Source of the DNA: Kingdonia uniflora
Lineage: Eukaryota; Streptophyta; Magnoliopsida; Ranunculales; Circaeasteraceae
Direction of reading: 5' to 3'
Length of the DNA stretch: 64,000 bases
NCBI GenBank assembly: GCA_014058105.1
Contig: JACGCM010002659.1
Coordinates: 2,604,001 to 2,668,000, forward strand
Below the pieces are notes generated by a model. It was not told where the DNA came from. It did no database searches and was given only the letters and a program-made list of their open reading frames with translations. Shown in pieces: positions 41,900 through 54,380 of the stretch. The stretch's first letter is position 1; each line of letters begins with the position of its first letter. The translations under genes and the position numbers were made by a program.

Positions 41900-43055
41900 A
41901 ACATCCTCCTAGAAAAGAAAGAAGAAACTTGATCGCTCTTAGCCAAATGTACATGATTCAAAGTCCAAGAAGGGATCTTGTATCAAATCGCTGGGGGAGC
42001 CTCTCACAAAAATAAGACCAAGTTAAAATTATAGAACTTCACAAAGGAATCAACGCAGCTCACATCTCAGGCATATCATTAGCACAATAGGCATTCACTC
42101 AAGGGTTATACTGGTCAAAAATACGAACCGACTGCGTAAATCCATGGTCAAGATATCAAAAGCCCTGCCCTTGACTTACGCGTAAGCAATGTCCTCTGGC
42201 CATTCAAGAAATGGGTGATCGATATCATTGGATACTTCCACCTAGCATTGGATAATCGAGAGTTCGTTCTTGTGGTAACAGACTACTTCACCAAGTGGGT
42301 CAAAACAGTGTTATTATGTCACACTGACAAGAATGAAGTCATCAAATTTCTTTGGGAACACATTATAACTAGATTTGGTTGTCCACAAATAATATGATCA
42401 GATAATGGAAAATAATTCATCAGCGGCAAAGTCCTTAATTTCCTTTACAAATACAAGATTCAACTGTCTACTTCGATACCATACTATCCTCAAGGGAATG
42501 GCCAAGCTGAAGCCATAAACAAGAACATTAAGTCAGGGTTACGCAAGTGCCTTGAAGAGAAAAAGGGCATATGAGTTGATGAACTGCTTAGTATCGTGTG
42601 GGCATAACGAATAACTCCTCGCACGTCTACTGGCTATACACCATTCATGATGGCCTTTGGTACTAAAGTGGTAATACCATCAGATCTCGATCTCCTAAGT
42701 ACCCAAAGAAAAATTACAGATGAAGAAAATGAACTTGGACTTCACGGCAACCTCAATTGGATTGATGAAACTCGAGGCCAAACCATTACAAACTTGGAGC
42801 GATACCATGACACTCTCAAGAAGGCTTATAATAAGAAGGCCTAAAAATGTACATTCGGCATTGGTGACCTTTCCCTTCGATGAATCCAAGATAGTACTCG
42901 ACCCAAGAACTCAAGCAAATTATCCAAAAACAAGGAAGGACCTTATATTATAAGCGACAAGAATAGCAGTAGAACCTACTTGCTGATGACTGAAGATGAA
43001 GTACAATTCGAATATCTATGGAATACAGCCCATCTAAAAATGGTCTACAGATAAT
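41900..43055 (+). pseudogene. Element B integrase
   Basis: The zinc-binding part is badly worn. The core reads WVIDIIGYFHLALDNREFVL (first Asp), TDYFTKWVKTV, then SDNGK-stop-FI and QGNGQAEAINKNI, so the three catalytic positions are still Asp, Asp and Glu, unlike E2. The C-terminal part (42647-42844) shows YTPFMMAFGTKVVIPSD and LNWIDETRGQTITNLERYHD. Stops at several points still prevent a product. Confidence 0.85.
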
Positions 43056-43611
43056 TGTTATAATCTCTTTCGAATACTTCCATTAAAGACATCTTTACTG
43101 TCAATTACATCTTTCCACTTTATATTTATCAGTACCGGTACATACTTACCAAGTATGCACCACAACTCACTTTCTTCTCTCCGACAAACATCCATCCAAT
43201 TACAGGATAAATTTGTTTGCAATTTATTATTTATCGAACAAAATATGTCATGCTTTGTCTTTTTTCCCAAAACTAAGATATCCCATCGAGGAACAACATC
43301 ATGTTATCATTCTTCATTCACAAAGCCATTACATGGCCCTCTTTCCATCATCTCGGATACTTGCCTAAAAGCAACACTCTGCATATTATCTATATTAGTA
43401 TATAATACTATCAATCTTGTTAAATCAAATATTTAGCATACTTTTCTACAAAAAATTTATGCATCTTGATCGACTACTTCCAAATTTAACTAATTCATCG
43501 AATAACAACTATACTATAAATTAATCATTCAAAAACAGACAAGAAATTGTTTCGGTCCTATTAATCACTTGTACATCATTCATTAAACAAAAAACTTTTC
43601 AAGAAAATTTT
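43056..43611. other. Spacer between element B pol and aORF
   Basis: AT-rich and without a gene. No tandem array like those in C and D was seen here. A 93-codon + frame (43155-43436) has no recognisable domain. Confidence 0.5.
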
Positions 43612-45000
43612 CTATTCTGCCGGGAGAGAGATCGAGGTATTAGCCTTCACAGGGAGACCAGGAGTAAGAGCATCCAACACTCTCTCGAGAACAATACCTT
43701 CAAAAATGGTAGCAGCAGGTGCCTAAGGAGCTTCATCCCCTGTATCATAATTTAGAACGAACAACCCGGCAGTAATAGCTAACCTTTTGTAAAACTCCTT
43801 TTTCTCTTCCATTACACCAAATTACCCTAAGAAATCGGCCTTCATACGCTTAAGGGAGTCGATGTTAACTCAGTCAACTTCTACCTTCACCACATTGAGG
43901 ACCTTGGAATGCTCCACCTTCGTTGCCCTCCTGGCAGAAAGAATCTGTTCCTGAACATCTCCCTCAAAATTGGCCTTCTACAAAGCTAATGCCTCATCCC
44001 TCTTCTTAGCTAGGTCGGCCCTTATCTGCTCGACCTCTTTTCTCTTCTCCATATCCCAGGCCTTCTTCAACTTGCAAATAGCCACCTCCTATGCCTTCCC
44101 GGCCCCAAGCTTTAGTTTCACCACCTTCGCCTCCAGACATTCTTTCTCCTGGACAAGATCTTTTTTCTCCCTCACCAGCTCCTTTTTAATATTCTTGTAA
44201 GCGAGAAGCTGGTTTGCCAGAGTCCCAGCACCAAGAATACGAGGTTTCCCCTCAACTAGCATCTTCTTGTTCTACAATAGAGTCATAATATGAGTTCTCA
44301 ATTGAGGAACCAAGTTTGTTAGTTAAAGTAGATCAGATAGATTTCTAACCTTATTCATAGTTCTATGGCCTTCAATGAGGAAGGTTGAAAAAATTTCCGC
44401 TCCTACTAAGCAGTCATCGAACTCCTCCTCAAGAGAAGTCATCCTAGCGATATAAGACTCAATGGTCTGTTGAACCTCCACCTCAGAATCCTCACCCAGG
44501 TGATTCTTCGTCAGACCCGAGGATACTTTCTTCTTCACATGCAGATAAGTGGCCAATTTTGAGGGTCGACCATCCACAACCCTTGATCTTGTAGTATCAA
44601 CCTTTTCTCCCTCCTTAACAGGAGATCGTCGAGATGTCCTCTTTGGGGGAGGAATTAGAGGAGTGGGCTGGTTGGTAGACCTCCTTTTATTGCCCTTCCC
44701 AAAGGTCTCACTCAGCAGCACCTCTCTTTTTGTGGTCACAAAATTAGTAGTATAACCACTCATAGAAGGATTCTTGAGTGGCAAGCTCGAGTTTGCAACC
44801 CTCTTGTTCCTGGCAACCATTTTGCCATCGATAACTGGTATTTCAGCTCTTTTGGCTCGAGTTCTCTTTAATCTGGCTTCTTGAAACAGGTCGTCAACCT
44901 TCCCTTGGTCGACAACCAAAGTGTCGATCCTACCGAAGAAATCCTTTTTGATGTTGTATAACTTTTCAGAAACCATTGAGTTTCTATCGATTTCCTTCAA
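43612..45000 (-). pseudogene. Element B antisense ORF, coiled-coil C-terminal part
   Basis: Frame 44323-45000 (225 codons, the longest of the B aORF) holds GKGNKRRSTNQPTPLIPPPK, a basic linker, and VQQTIESYIARMTSLEEEFD. Below it, 43612-44320 reads, with a few stops, NQLLAYKNIKKELVREKKDL, QEKECLEAKVVKLKLG and RADLAKKRDEALAL, a long coiled coil, and ends VKANTSISLPAE-stop at 43612. It lies tail to tail with pol. The order of parts is as in E2 and C, but the sequence is far diverged. Confidence 0.65.
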
Positions 45001-45182
45001 AGTTGTACAAAGACGAATAACAAGGTAGCCACCAATTTAAAGTAGCGAGCAATTCAACAAACATCGACATACAAATTACCTAAATACACACCTAAGTAGG
45101 AGCATTTTCTTTTTAGAGGCTCCCCTGGATTTTTCTTATCGAATTCATAATTCCCCGAAATAAGGAGGCAATCAGCAAAATA

Positions 45183-45901
45183 CTACCCCCTAGTTGATAC
45201 CATTTCATAGAAAAGAAGTCTCTTCAGGAACCTCGCTAAGTACCTATACCCTAGCTTCTGTGGATTTTTTTTTAGTGTATAATACACACATAGATCATTC
45301 ATTGTGATTAACTCTTCCTCTCTCTCCTTTAATTGACTATTTATCACCCCCACCACACGGAAAAGATCATAAACATTCAAGTTAAACAGACCAGGCACAA
45401 CATCAAAAAAGTTTAGAAACCTTTTCTGGTTAACTCAAAGAAGCAACTTTAACCCCTTCTTTATTTGATCTCGATGGATAAGAATGTCATCCAAAGGAAC
45501 ATCCTGATCCGTCAGCTCATAGTGATATTCTTCTAACCTAATGTCCTTAGGAATACCATACTTCGCTTTAAAGCTTAAAATTTTACCTGTTTTTGGAGCA
45601 TCCCCGTAACACTCCCCTTCTTCCCCCTCGACATCATTATCCCCACCATCACTACCTTCTCGATCACTTGCCTCCAGCTCGTAATCCACATCTGTCTCAG
45701 TCCCCTCCTCGTCATACACTTCCACCACCCTGGGTGCCACTTTAAACTAATCAATACTTGCCACATCGTACTACTCAACCCAACCCTATACCTCTCACCC
45801 AACTTTTTGACATACGTTGTTACATCAATTAGGAGTGGTTCTACATCCATGAGGTTCTCGAAGATTCCATCTTTATCATCATTTTGGATGAGTTCAACCA
45901 T
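45183..45901 (-). pseudogene. Element B antisense ORF, 'gypsy type transposon'-like part
   Basis: An acidic run (VEGEEGECYGDAP) is followed by [53 protein letters not shown] and [20 protein letters not shown]. The F-L-x2-F-x-(V/I)-x-P-x2-(L/F)-x-x-N-x-Y/W pattern matches E2 (AQLNENIYEMMRVCEALN) and C (AQLNGNMWKVITVCETLN), and the general plan of Transposase_28. One stop and possible frame changes (45575-45901 against 45435-45740) break it. Confidence 0.6.
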
Positions 45902-46649
45902 TTTATGAACCTGAAAATCAGATTCCCTTTTTTTAAAGTTAGTATAATATCATATATGATACACTATATACATTCATATACTAATCAATATTATTGTCGA
46001 GTTCAAACTCCAGCCCATCATTCTTTTTCTTACTAGCTGGATCAAACGCTATTGCGTTAAGTTATTGATACAATTTTATCTTTAAATTAACTAAGTCCTA
46101 ATATCGAGAACTATCTATTGTCCCTAACATCTTCTACTCGAGTGTACAGGAACTACTACCTTCTCAAAAATACTTCGGCAGTAATACAGTTTCCCGCCAA
46201 AAAGAGCCAAATTCGAAATTTTGATTTTATACTCTCTCCGACGTAAAATCTGGCCCACTTAGTAGGAAATCTGGCATCACAACCGCGAACATCATCTAAT
46301 ATCAAAATCATGACAGAAAGCCTCAACATCCTGCCATAATACCTATGACAACTATCACAGACTCTTTCCCCTCCTCATCATCCATCGCTTCATGCTCCTC
46401 TCTCCAAAACACTACTTAATCACTTTCGATACCTTTCCAGTCTCACACGCACCCCCACATCATCACATCACCGCCGAACTTAAACAAAACCTTATAAATT
46501 TATTTATTCAATTTCTTCCAACATACACATTACAACTACAATTACTTCCTACATTTTATCCTCCATGTTCATATCTAAATTGGGTTTCAATAGAATTGTA
46601 TGATATTCTAACATATATTCAAATGCAAAGAAAATTCTCAAAACAATCA

Positions 46650-48440
46650 CTAACCTTGAAATCGCGATGCTTTTAAATCCCTTTGTTGTACTAGCTTAGC
46701 CCTCTGAATCAACACACTAACTTCCTCGTTACCAATGATAGACAACAACGTAAGAGATGAGCACAAAGAGTTAGAACTTAGACAGATTTTTTCAAAGTCA
46801 GTGGTGTGTGAACAGTCGCCAACCATGGGGTTATTTATAGGCCCTACACGACTGTTCATCGCACCCCTTCGCGACCGTTCGAGTACTCAAGTAATGCCTT
46901 GATCACCTCATCTTGAAGCCTTTAACCCTTCGCCTCCTGAACGCCAACAAGCCCATGCATTGCTGCTCCAACCCTTCCAAATCTCCCTTTAACTTTTCTG
47001 ATATATCCATCCTTGCCAAAGCAACTCTTATGTTAACAAACAGATATTGCACATCCACCTCCTTGTACCTTAAAACATCACCTACAGAAGAACACCGGGC
47101 CATTTTTCTACATAAGCCTCCCCACATTTTTCATTTTTTAATCCCCTCCTGTATTTTTAGGACAGTTGTAACAACAATTCAAAATTTAAAATAAGTTCGA
47201 CAAACACAACAACCACAATTTGTATCCATCACAATTCAAATCACATTCGACAAGAAGGTTGCAATATACACAGCTATACTTCGAGAACATTTTGGTATTA
47301 TGGAAGTCGACTACAAAATCTGATAAAAATATAGTCATTTATTTCAGTCAAACAACACAGTACAAGGTTCTTCATTTATTATAATCCTCGGAAGCCAATG
47401 AGTCTGCTTTGAGCAGCAATAACATCTTCCTTATTCACCAACGCCTTAGCTCTAGTCCTTGTCCTACCGATGCATTCCGGAGGACTCAGATTACAATTGG
47501 CAGTGAAAAAAGTACTCCTCCTCAGCCACCTTTACCTCCACTTCATTAATCTCTTTGTAGTTGGGTTCTACCATTGCCAACGGCTTCCCATTTACACAAA
47601 GTTCACTGAAGTACCGATTCAGAAACTCCTAATACTTGGCATACACACGATTGCTAAAATCATATTCCTGCACCTGCGCCTTCGTCCTCACGATCTCACA
47701 ATCCAGCAAATGACTTTCTCCAACTATAAGGGGAATTTATATGACAACTCCAAGTGACACAACTCCCAAGAGTCAAAAACATTTATAACTACCAATTGAC
47801 CCCAAACTACCTAATCAATTACACCTCTTAGGGAACCGTCCCTACACAGTCAACACCTACTACTTCGAGATCCTACTGCAATTCAAAAGAGATAACTCAA
47901 CATTTTTCTTCAAGATACTTTTGCAATTCGAAAGATATACTAACTTACCAATTACTTAGACCAGACAAGAAATTTAAATCGATGCAAAATCCACAACAAT
48001 ATCTTATTTCATAAAGGTAACTGTTATGTTTTACATTCAAGAATCTTTACTTTGATTACTTTAAAGCTCATACTACAAGTTATTGTACAATCAATAGTGT
48101 GACACATTCTCCCACAAAGGAAAAAAGCTATACTCTCCTCCTCTATAACCACCGCCATCTCACAACCTGAGAGGATTATAGAGACGACGGCGCTCGGAGA
48201 AGCTGCCACAGGTAGACCTACTCCAAAGTATTCTTAAAGATACTCGATGCGCTCCAAAGCCATCAGCAACGCAAACTGAAACTGACACCAGAAGAAACAC
48301 TTTGTTTCGGCGATCTCCGCCTCCAACTTCGTTATTTCTTCAAATCTTATTACTACCGGCTTCGGATAATGAGAAGACAGTGACAACCGGCCAAAGTAAA
48401 ATTCTTTCAACTCACCATACTTCACTTCTACACAATCCAA
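46650..48440 (-). pseudogene. Element B antisense ORF, upstream exons
   Basis: Four frames are likely exons: 48024-48440 (ELKEFYFGRLSLSSHYPKPV, RFEEITKLEAEIAETKCFFW), 47480-47757 (RTKAQVQEYDF, FLNRYFSELCVNGKPLAMVE, INEVEVKVAEEEYFFHCQ), 46903-47127 (MARCSSVGDVLRYKEVDVQY, RRRRVKG) and 46650-46859. The E-x2-(K/E)-(E/M)-x-(F/Y)-FG-x-L start is like the D and C upstream exon (AEVREMIFGLFNYD). The likely gene start is near 48440, about 275 bp from the 3' LTR. Splice sites were not fixed. Confidence 0.5.
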
Positions 48441-48700
48441 AAACCCGTTGTACCATCACTGAATCCTTACCTTCATAAACTGTCAAACAACCATTCCATC
48501 TTTCTTAATCTATTTATAGCATCACCTTCACCTTAACAGTTACCACAGTCCAACTTCTTGCCATAAATGCTCATTGGGAACAAAAATGACCAGGTTTAGT
48601 TTACTTTTAGCCTAAAAAAGGATAAGGCACAGATTTCTTAATGTATTCGACAACCCTTTCACATTCTGATATTATTCTTGACACAACAAGTAATTGTGTC

Positions 48701-48714
48701 GAGAATGGGGCGAT
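48701..48714 (+). other. Polypurine tract of element B
   Basis: GAGAATGGGGCGAT immediately before the 3' LTR start TGTAGTAGCAT; the usual plus-strand primer site. Confidence 0.65.
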
Positions 48715-49186
48715 TGTAGTAGCATATTTCCCATATTCAATAAGAAGAAAGCAGAACAATTTAATCGAAGATATTTCATCATTCGAGAAGATGTTACATC
48801 TGCGACTATAGAGCTCAACCCACTAAAATAGTTGTTATGCTTGGTCAAATAGAGCCGTTGCAGGTAGATCCGCGAAGTTTGCCCACTACCCGCTAAAATA
48901 GGAAACTGCTTTATTTTTGTAACTGCTTATATCTACTATAAATATAAGCAGGGAATATGATAATCAGATCCGCAATTCTACTATACAGATATTATCACGT
49001 CCTTACCAATCAGCAATTATAATAACTAGCAAACTATTGGATTTTGTACTTAAACCCTCCTCGAGGTCATCATTTTTCTCAGGCTTTACTGAGTTTCCAC
49101 GTAAAATCATATGTACTTAAGTTTATAGTTGCATAATCCTTTCAAAAGTATTAGCAAAGTTATCCTCACAAAAATACGTCATTACA
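48715..49186 (+). mobile_element. 3' LTR of element B
   Basis: TGTAGTAGCATATTTCCC...TACGTCATTACA, 472 bp, collinear with 37106-37578, with TATAAATA at 48937-48944. Followed by the target repeat GTATA. Confidence 0.93.
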
Positions 49187-49191
49187 GTATA

Positions 49192-49928
49192 GACGACTAA
49201 ACTCCTTAGTTATGACTAGGGTGAAAGCTAGCGCACCTAAGTAGTCTAATTGTTTAAGAGTTAAGTATCTTAGTTTAGACTTCTTGCAAGGAATATACGA
49301 TTCATATCTACTAAAACATAATTATTAAAAAGAAGCTTGGATTGTAATACATAATTTTCTCATAGCGTATGAAGTCAACTAAATCGTAGAAAATTACTGA
49401 AAGGATCCCCATAAATATCTGAATGAGTACTTCATGGATGCACACCATAAGTATTCTCCATTATAATTTTTCTTTCTTCATCCGTGATAAAGTTATTAAG
49501 AGTTGAGTTGTTCAATTTTAGCAGAACTTCGTATCGAAGTTGACGTAATTCTTCTAAGTACTTGTTAACATATAAAGCCGAATTTTATCTATATAAGATT
49601 TTGGTTCAACTCTGATGTTGAAATCTTTATTCTTCTCATTAAACTCAACCAAGCCGTTGATACGTCTTCTTATCGCATATATGAAATCCAAAGTTACGGA
49701 TAGAATACCTTTCGAACGTTGCTTGAACTCTTTGGGGGTTTTCTTACGATTAATCAGCTCTCAAGTTTTTGATCCATAATATAAGCTCATTTCTTCAAAA
49801 AGGACAAATATATATAACTTACGACAATTAATACTTAACTCTACCATCAAACAAAGCCTAACTCTTAGAAAGAAAACATCATACAATAAATTTAAACTTT
49901 TTGTAAGAAATACACAATTCATACCTAG
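49192..49928. repeat. ~617-bp tandem sequence T, copy left of element C
   Basis: TTGCAAGGAATATACGATTC at 49284 recurs as TTGTAAGAAATACACAATTC at 49901, a 617-bp period. From 49440 to 49900 the sequence matches 63470-63960 (shared AATAAAGTTATTAAGAGTTG, CAGAACTTCGTATCGAAGTT, GACGTAATT, TCCAAAGTTACGGATAGAAT). No protein family was recognised. The copy ends abruptly at the truncated LTR of element C. Confidence 0.75.
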
Positions 49929-50046
49929 CTCTTTATCAGTTCGTGGCCTAGGTGGCAATAATAACTATTCATGTCACGTGTAAAATTTGTGAGTCTAATA
50001 TTGAGGTAGTTTGAATTTGGGTTAGGTTGAGGAATAAGTCCCTACA
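49929..50046 (-). mobile_element. Truncated 3' LTR of element C
   Basis: TGTAGGGACTTATTCC on the - strand, matching the first 118 bp of the 5' LTR (both contain CCTAACCCAAATTCAAACTA, CCTCA(A/G)TAT and CTGATAAAGAG). The remaining ~400 bp are absent; sequence T adjoins directly. Confidence 0.8.
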
Positions 50047-50059
50047 ATTGCCCCCTCAC
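50047..50059 (-). other. Polypurine tract of element C
   Basis: GTGAGGGGGCAAT on the - strand just before the 3' LTR; compare TAAGGGGGCAAT of element D. Confidence 0.7.
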
Positions 50060-50379
50060 AACTGAAGGCACGAGTGGCTTTAGCTGAGAAAGAACTTGTG
50101 TATTATTGGTCTCAAAAGTTGAAAAGATAGGATGCATTAAAAGAAATTTGACTGATTGGATATTCTGTATTTTTTTTATGGAGGAATGTATTTGGCATTT
50201 ATGAGATGGGAAGATTAATGCACTTAACGCTTGGGGTTCCGAGAGTGGCTCCGCTTTGAATGATGATTGCATTGAAAATGTACCTGCGCATTAAATATGA
50301 GTTTAATATAAATAAAACCTGTATTAGAGCTTCTAGCAATGCACGCTGTAGTTGTAATATCCTTTGTAATTTTTTAGTG

Positions 50380-52610
50380 ATAAAGGTGAAGACCCGGATA
50401 ATGGTTCTTGAAGACAGAGTCTCTACTGAAATGCAGGGGTTGAAGTTACGATATTTTTGGGAATAGTCTCTTGAGATGCTGAAGCCTATTCCCGTACTGC
50501 CAACATACTATGGGATGTCGAAAGACAAAGCGGCTGAAGTTGAAGATGATTTTTTTCATATGTGGAGGTTTTACTACGTTGTTCTGACATGCGAGCAGCA
50601 TTAGAGAAGTCTCTGCATCGTTGCGGAGGACAAGGTTGAGGAGACAGATGTAGAGGTTGACGTACATACGAAGTATTACTACCCGTATCCTGCGAGGGAC
50701 TGGATTCTAAGGTAGGACTCCCTTTTATCTCAACCAACTCTCACTTGGTAAGGGCTACAGAGGAGGAAACGATGGTGGTGGAGGGGGAAGACAGATATTT
50801 AAAGTCTTTTTATTATATTGTCATCTTCTCGTGAAGGTCTTGTCGCTAAGGGTTGGTTCAAGCACTAATACCTTTGTTTCTTCAGTTTCTTGCGGAAGCA
50901 AATGGTGTGAAAGAGGGATCGAGCTCTATAATTTTTAGTTATAACTTTTCTTCAGAAGAATCTCTAATTTGAGACAGTGTTAAAAACTGAACTGTAACCT
51001 GTAGAATGATCTGTAGCAATATCTGAAAGACTTATTATCTATAAAGTACTTTATAATTGATATTTGACCTATTAAAAAAATATTTTTTCAATCCCTGTGT
51101 TGATAGATAGATATAGCTTATTTTACTAAAATTGAGCTAGAAGATATATATGTATGTTAGGGGACGAGAATTTAATATTGTGAAGTCGAACTAAAAAATG
51201 AAGTTTTTCTCATTCCAACTGTAAAATATATAAGTTGGAAAATGTGTATATGCAAGTAAAAATGTATCGAACTGAAAAAGTTTCAAGAATCATAAAATTG
51301 AATATCTTTTAAGAAATAGAATATACAGAATTTGAAATTTTGAGCTTATGAAGATCTTGTTTGGAAATGTTATATAGGAGGAGAGACTGTGAGGAGTAGG
51401 TCAAAACGTGAATGAACGAATTCCAAGAGGTCGATGCGTACAGATAAGTTCAAATTACTTTCTATTATAATCTTAGGGTTTCCAATTTTGGAAAATAAAT
51501 TAATATATACGGAATGCGAGAGATTCGAAATAATCTTGAATAAGTGTATATATATGACTGGAATGTGAGGTAAAGGAGAGGAAGAAAAGATAATATGGTG
51601 AGAACCCGCTCTGAGAGAGTTTGTCATGCTTCAGAGGGACGATTAGCGATAAAGATTGCTGAAGTACGGGAGATGATTTTTGGTTTGTTTAATTATGATT
51701 CTGACTTGCCTGAATCTAAAATCCAGTTCGAAGGCTTGGATTTGGGGGTGAGGGAACTTGAGATTAGGCATCATTTCGACTCGGAGATATTTTGTGAAGT
51801 GATTTCGGAGTCTGCAGCCCGAAAAGTGGTTGTGAGGCAGATTGTTGTCAAAGAGGTAGAGCAGAAAGATGTGAGAATTGTTGGGGATGAACTGATTAGG
51901 TGTGGCTCCCCAGGTCATACAGGGTATTTTATGTGTAATTATATATGAAAAAGTGAACTATGTGAGATTGAATAACTGCAATTGAAATATAGGTAGAATA
52001 TTTTGTTTGAATTATCCTGCTTTGTTTTAAATACTGTTTGAAAGTATTGTGAATAAAAAAAATTAATTATAAAATGCGATAACTTTAGAAATGACGTCAG
52101 TATTTCTATAAGTAATAGAAGTTGGAATAGAAAAAGTTGGTGAGCTTTGATTTTTGTTTCTTGTATAATTTGTTGGGAAAGTTTAATTACGTGTGAGTAT
52201 CGAGCTATCATATGTGCGGGAATGTCACAGAGTGACTTGGGTAGGAGAGATGAGAATATATTAAAATATAAAAGTTGTGATAATGATGGAAAGACATTTT
52301 TACCAAAAAGGTGCAAAACGTCTGATATTAATTGTGAAAGAGACGTCTCGGCTCTAAAACTGAGGGTGGCTTGTACGAGGCCCAACTACCAACAGTTTGA
52401 GAGATAAAATATAAATAATTATTCATCTTCCACATTTAAACGTTTATCAACTTCAGAAACATGGAAGAACAGTGGGAGAGAAAAGAAAAAAAATTATAGA
52501 GATTTAGGTGAGGGATTAGACGGGAGTGATCATCGCTCAAGGAGAAAAAAAAGTTGTCGAGATAGAGTCATGACGGTGGTTGGATAGCAACGCTGTGAAG
52601 GAAGGATTTG
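50380..52610 (+). pseudogene. Element C antisense ORF, N-terminal exons
   Basis: Exon pieces in order: 50383-50720 (VKTRIMVLEDRVSTEMQGLK, then PIPVLPTYYGMSKDKAAEVE, AEDKVEETDVEVDVHTKYYY), 50757-50900 (VVEGEDRYLKS), 51595-51948 (RLAIKIAEVREMIFGLFNYD, ending GCGSPGH-like text as RCGSPGHTGYF) and 52207-52590, the basic exon (MSQSDLGRRDENILKYKS, CTRPNYQQFER, then a Lys/Arg-rich tail). All have counterparts in D. The gene runs opposite to element C. Stops at 50464 and 52405 show decay. A start near 50401 (ATGGTTCTTGAAGAC) is possible but unproven. Confidence 0.6.
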
Positions 52611-53040
52611 GCATTGCTTCAGATTCATATTCGGACGTTGTAGGTTAATAAATTATTTATGATTTTGTGAATATAGGTTTGAAGATTTTGTGGTTTATTT
52701 TTTAAATTTTGAAAGATTGATATTTATAGTAACCTATAAAAATTTGTTTTATTTATGTGTAACAAGTTATGCGTATATGAAATACGTATATGTATAATAG
52801 ATGTATGGTAGATGTGTTCATGGATGTGTATAGATAAAAGATAATGATAAATTGACAAAATGCCTGGACCTGTATGTAGGTTGGCCGTGAGGAATATCTG
52901 TTATTGAATCAAACCTCGTCTTTAACCCTAGAATTGAGATGAAGACTTCTCCTAATATGGAGGCGTTGACCTCGAGTCATACGATTGAATCCGAGAACGT
53001 AGAATCTATGAATGTAAAGTCTGTAGGGGGAGGACGAAGT

Positions 53041-54310
53041 AGTACTTGATCAATTTCCAAATTTCCCTGGTAAATTAGTATCGTACCATCCGAACTCTGA
53101 TGTGTTCAAAGAATTTTATAAATCCAAAGCCATTGTAGGTGGAAAATGGGGAAACGTTGTAGAACATGTCGGTAGGTTATTTAGAAGTTGTATTACATTA
53201 TTAGGGGAAGAGCACTTCTTCTTATTGCCAGATTTAGAAACGGAGAAATTGGATAGCGGAGTTGAGTGGATGAATCACACTTAAGTATTTGGATGGGAAT
53301 GTCTAAGGCGACCTGACCAGAGATTTCTGTGTTATCTGTCTCAGTTGGAATATGGACTGAGTTTGCCCCTTAGTAATAAATATCATAGAGGCTTATTCTG
53401 CCCAACTGAATGGGAACATGTGGAAGGTGATCACTGTTTGTGAGACTTTGAATAGATTGTGGAAGAAGAATGGAGTAGAGAGAATAATAACTCCTAAGGA
53501 CATTTTAAAGTATTACGCTGTGAAATATTATACTACATTAGGGGGTGCGTATTTCTGTTCGAGCTCGTCTCTACCGCATTTCTTCGATTTGAATTCAACA
53601 GGTCGAGTATGGAACAATAATGTGATATGGGTGAAAGGACTGCCTTCAAAGAGAAGATGAAGAACCAATGGAACTTTTGTATAGAACTTTGAAGAAAATT
53701 AAAAAATAGTGTATAATATTGAACTGTTATAATTGAAGGTTGTTCCGAGTTTTAACAATGTGTGGTGTTTTTGTTATTGGTCCTCAGTCGAAGGTGATGA
53801 AAAATGAACCACTGTAAGACATTGTTGCTCGAGAAGGCATTGAGCTCGAGCTAGTTTTGAAAGAGCTTAGCATCAATAGAAACAAAAGAGCCAAAAGTAA
53901 GTTAGAGAAGGTACAAAAGTCTCAGGCGAAGAGACTAATGAAGGGGGTTAAAGCTAACAAGAAGAGAGGATCCGATGGAGAGAAGCATCCGGTGCTGCCA
54001 TGGGCTTCGAAAATGAATTTGGAGGATGTTCCTGAAGTGACCACATCGAGCAAGTTAGCTCTAAAATTCCTAAAGAAAAAAACTGGGAAGCGTGGCATAG
54101 CCTCGAGAACCACGGTGAATGAGGAGGTCGAAGGGGATACAAAAAATAGGAGGGTAGATCCTCCTGCTACTGTAGTAGGGGCGAAGGTCGTGGAGAGTCG
54201 ACCTGCTGAGGAAGATGAGTTGCAAGCTGTGGCGAATAGGCTGAGGCTGGCAGCTCGAAAGGGTACTAAGGAGTTGAGCACCTCCGCACAGTCAAAGTTG
54301 AGCAAAATGG
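53041..54310 (+). pseudogene. Element C antisense ORF, 'gypsy type transposon'-like exons
   Basis: 53102-53283 reads KEFYKSKAIVGGKWGNVVEH; after a stop, FGWECLRRPDQRFLCYL and SQLEYGLSLPLSN; then, in another frame, AQLNGNMWKVITVCETLNRL, PKDILKYYAVKYYT and TGRVWNNNVIWVKG. These parallel E2 26204-25902 block by block. A separate frame, 53857-54310, is a Lys/Arg/Ala-rich linker (KRLMKGVKANKKRGSDGEKH, ENEVEGDTKN-like text) ending SAQSKLSKM, where GTATGT (54310) offers a splice donor and TTTATTGTAG (54380) an acceptor. Confidence 0.65.
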
Positions 54311-54380
54311 TATGTAGATTATTTTTTACTATTTAATTTATATTTGGATTCGAGCTAAAATTTGTTTGGCTTTATTGTAG

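Larger units (their letters stand above)
37106..49186 (+). mobile_element. Complete Tat-lineage Ty3/gypsy element B, 12.1 kb, target duplication GTATA
   Basis: Bounded by LTRs 37106-37578 and 48715-49186, with GTATA at 37101-37105 and 49187-49191. Inside are PBS, gag, protease, RT, two RNases H and integrase on the + strand, and an antisense coding region (43612-48440) before the polypurine tract. The LTRs are about 85-90 percent alike by eye, so the insertion is old. Catalytic residues of protease and RT are mutated and there are many stops. Confidence 0.93.
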
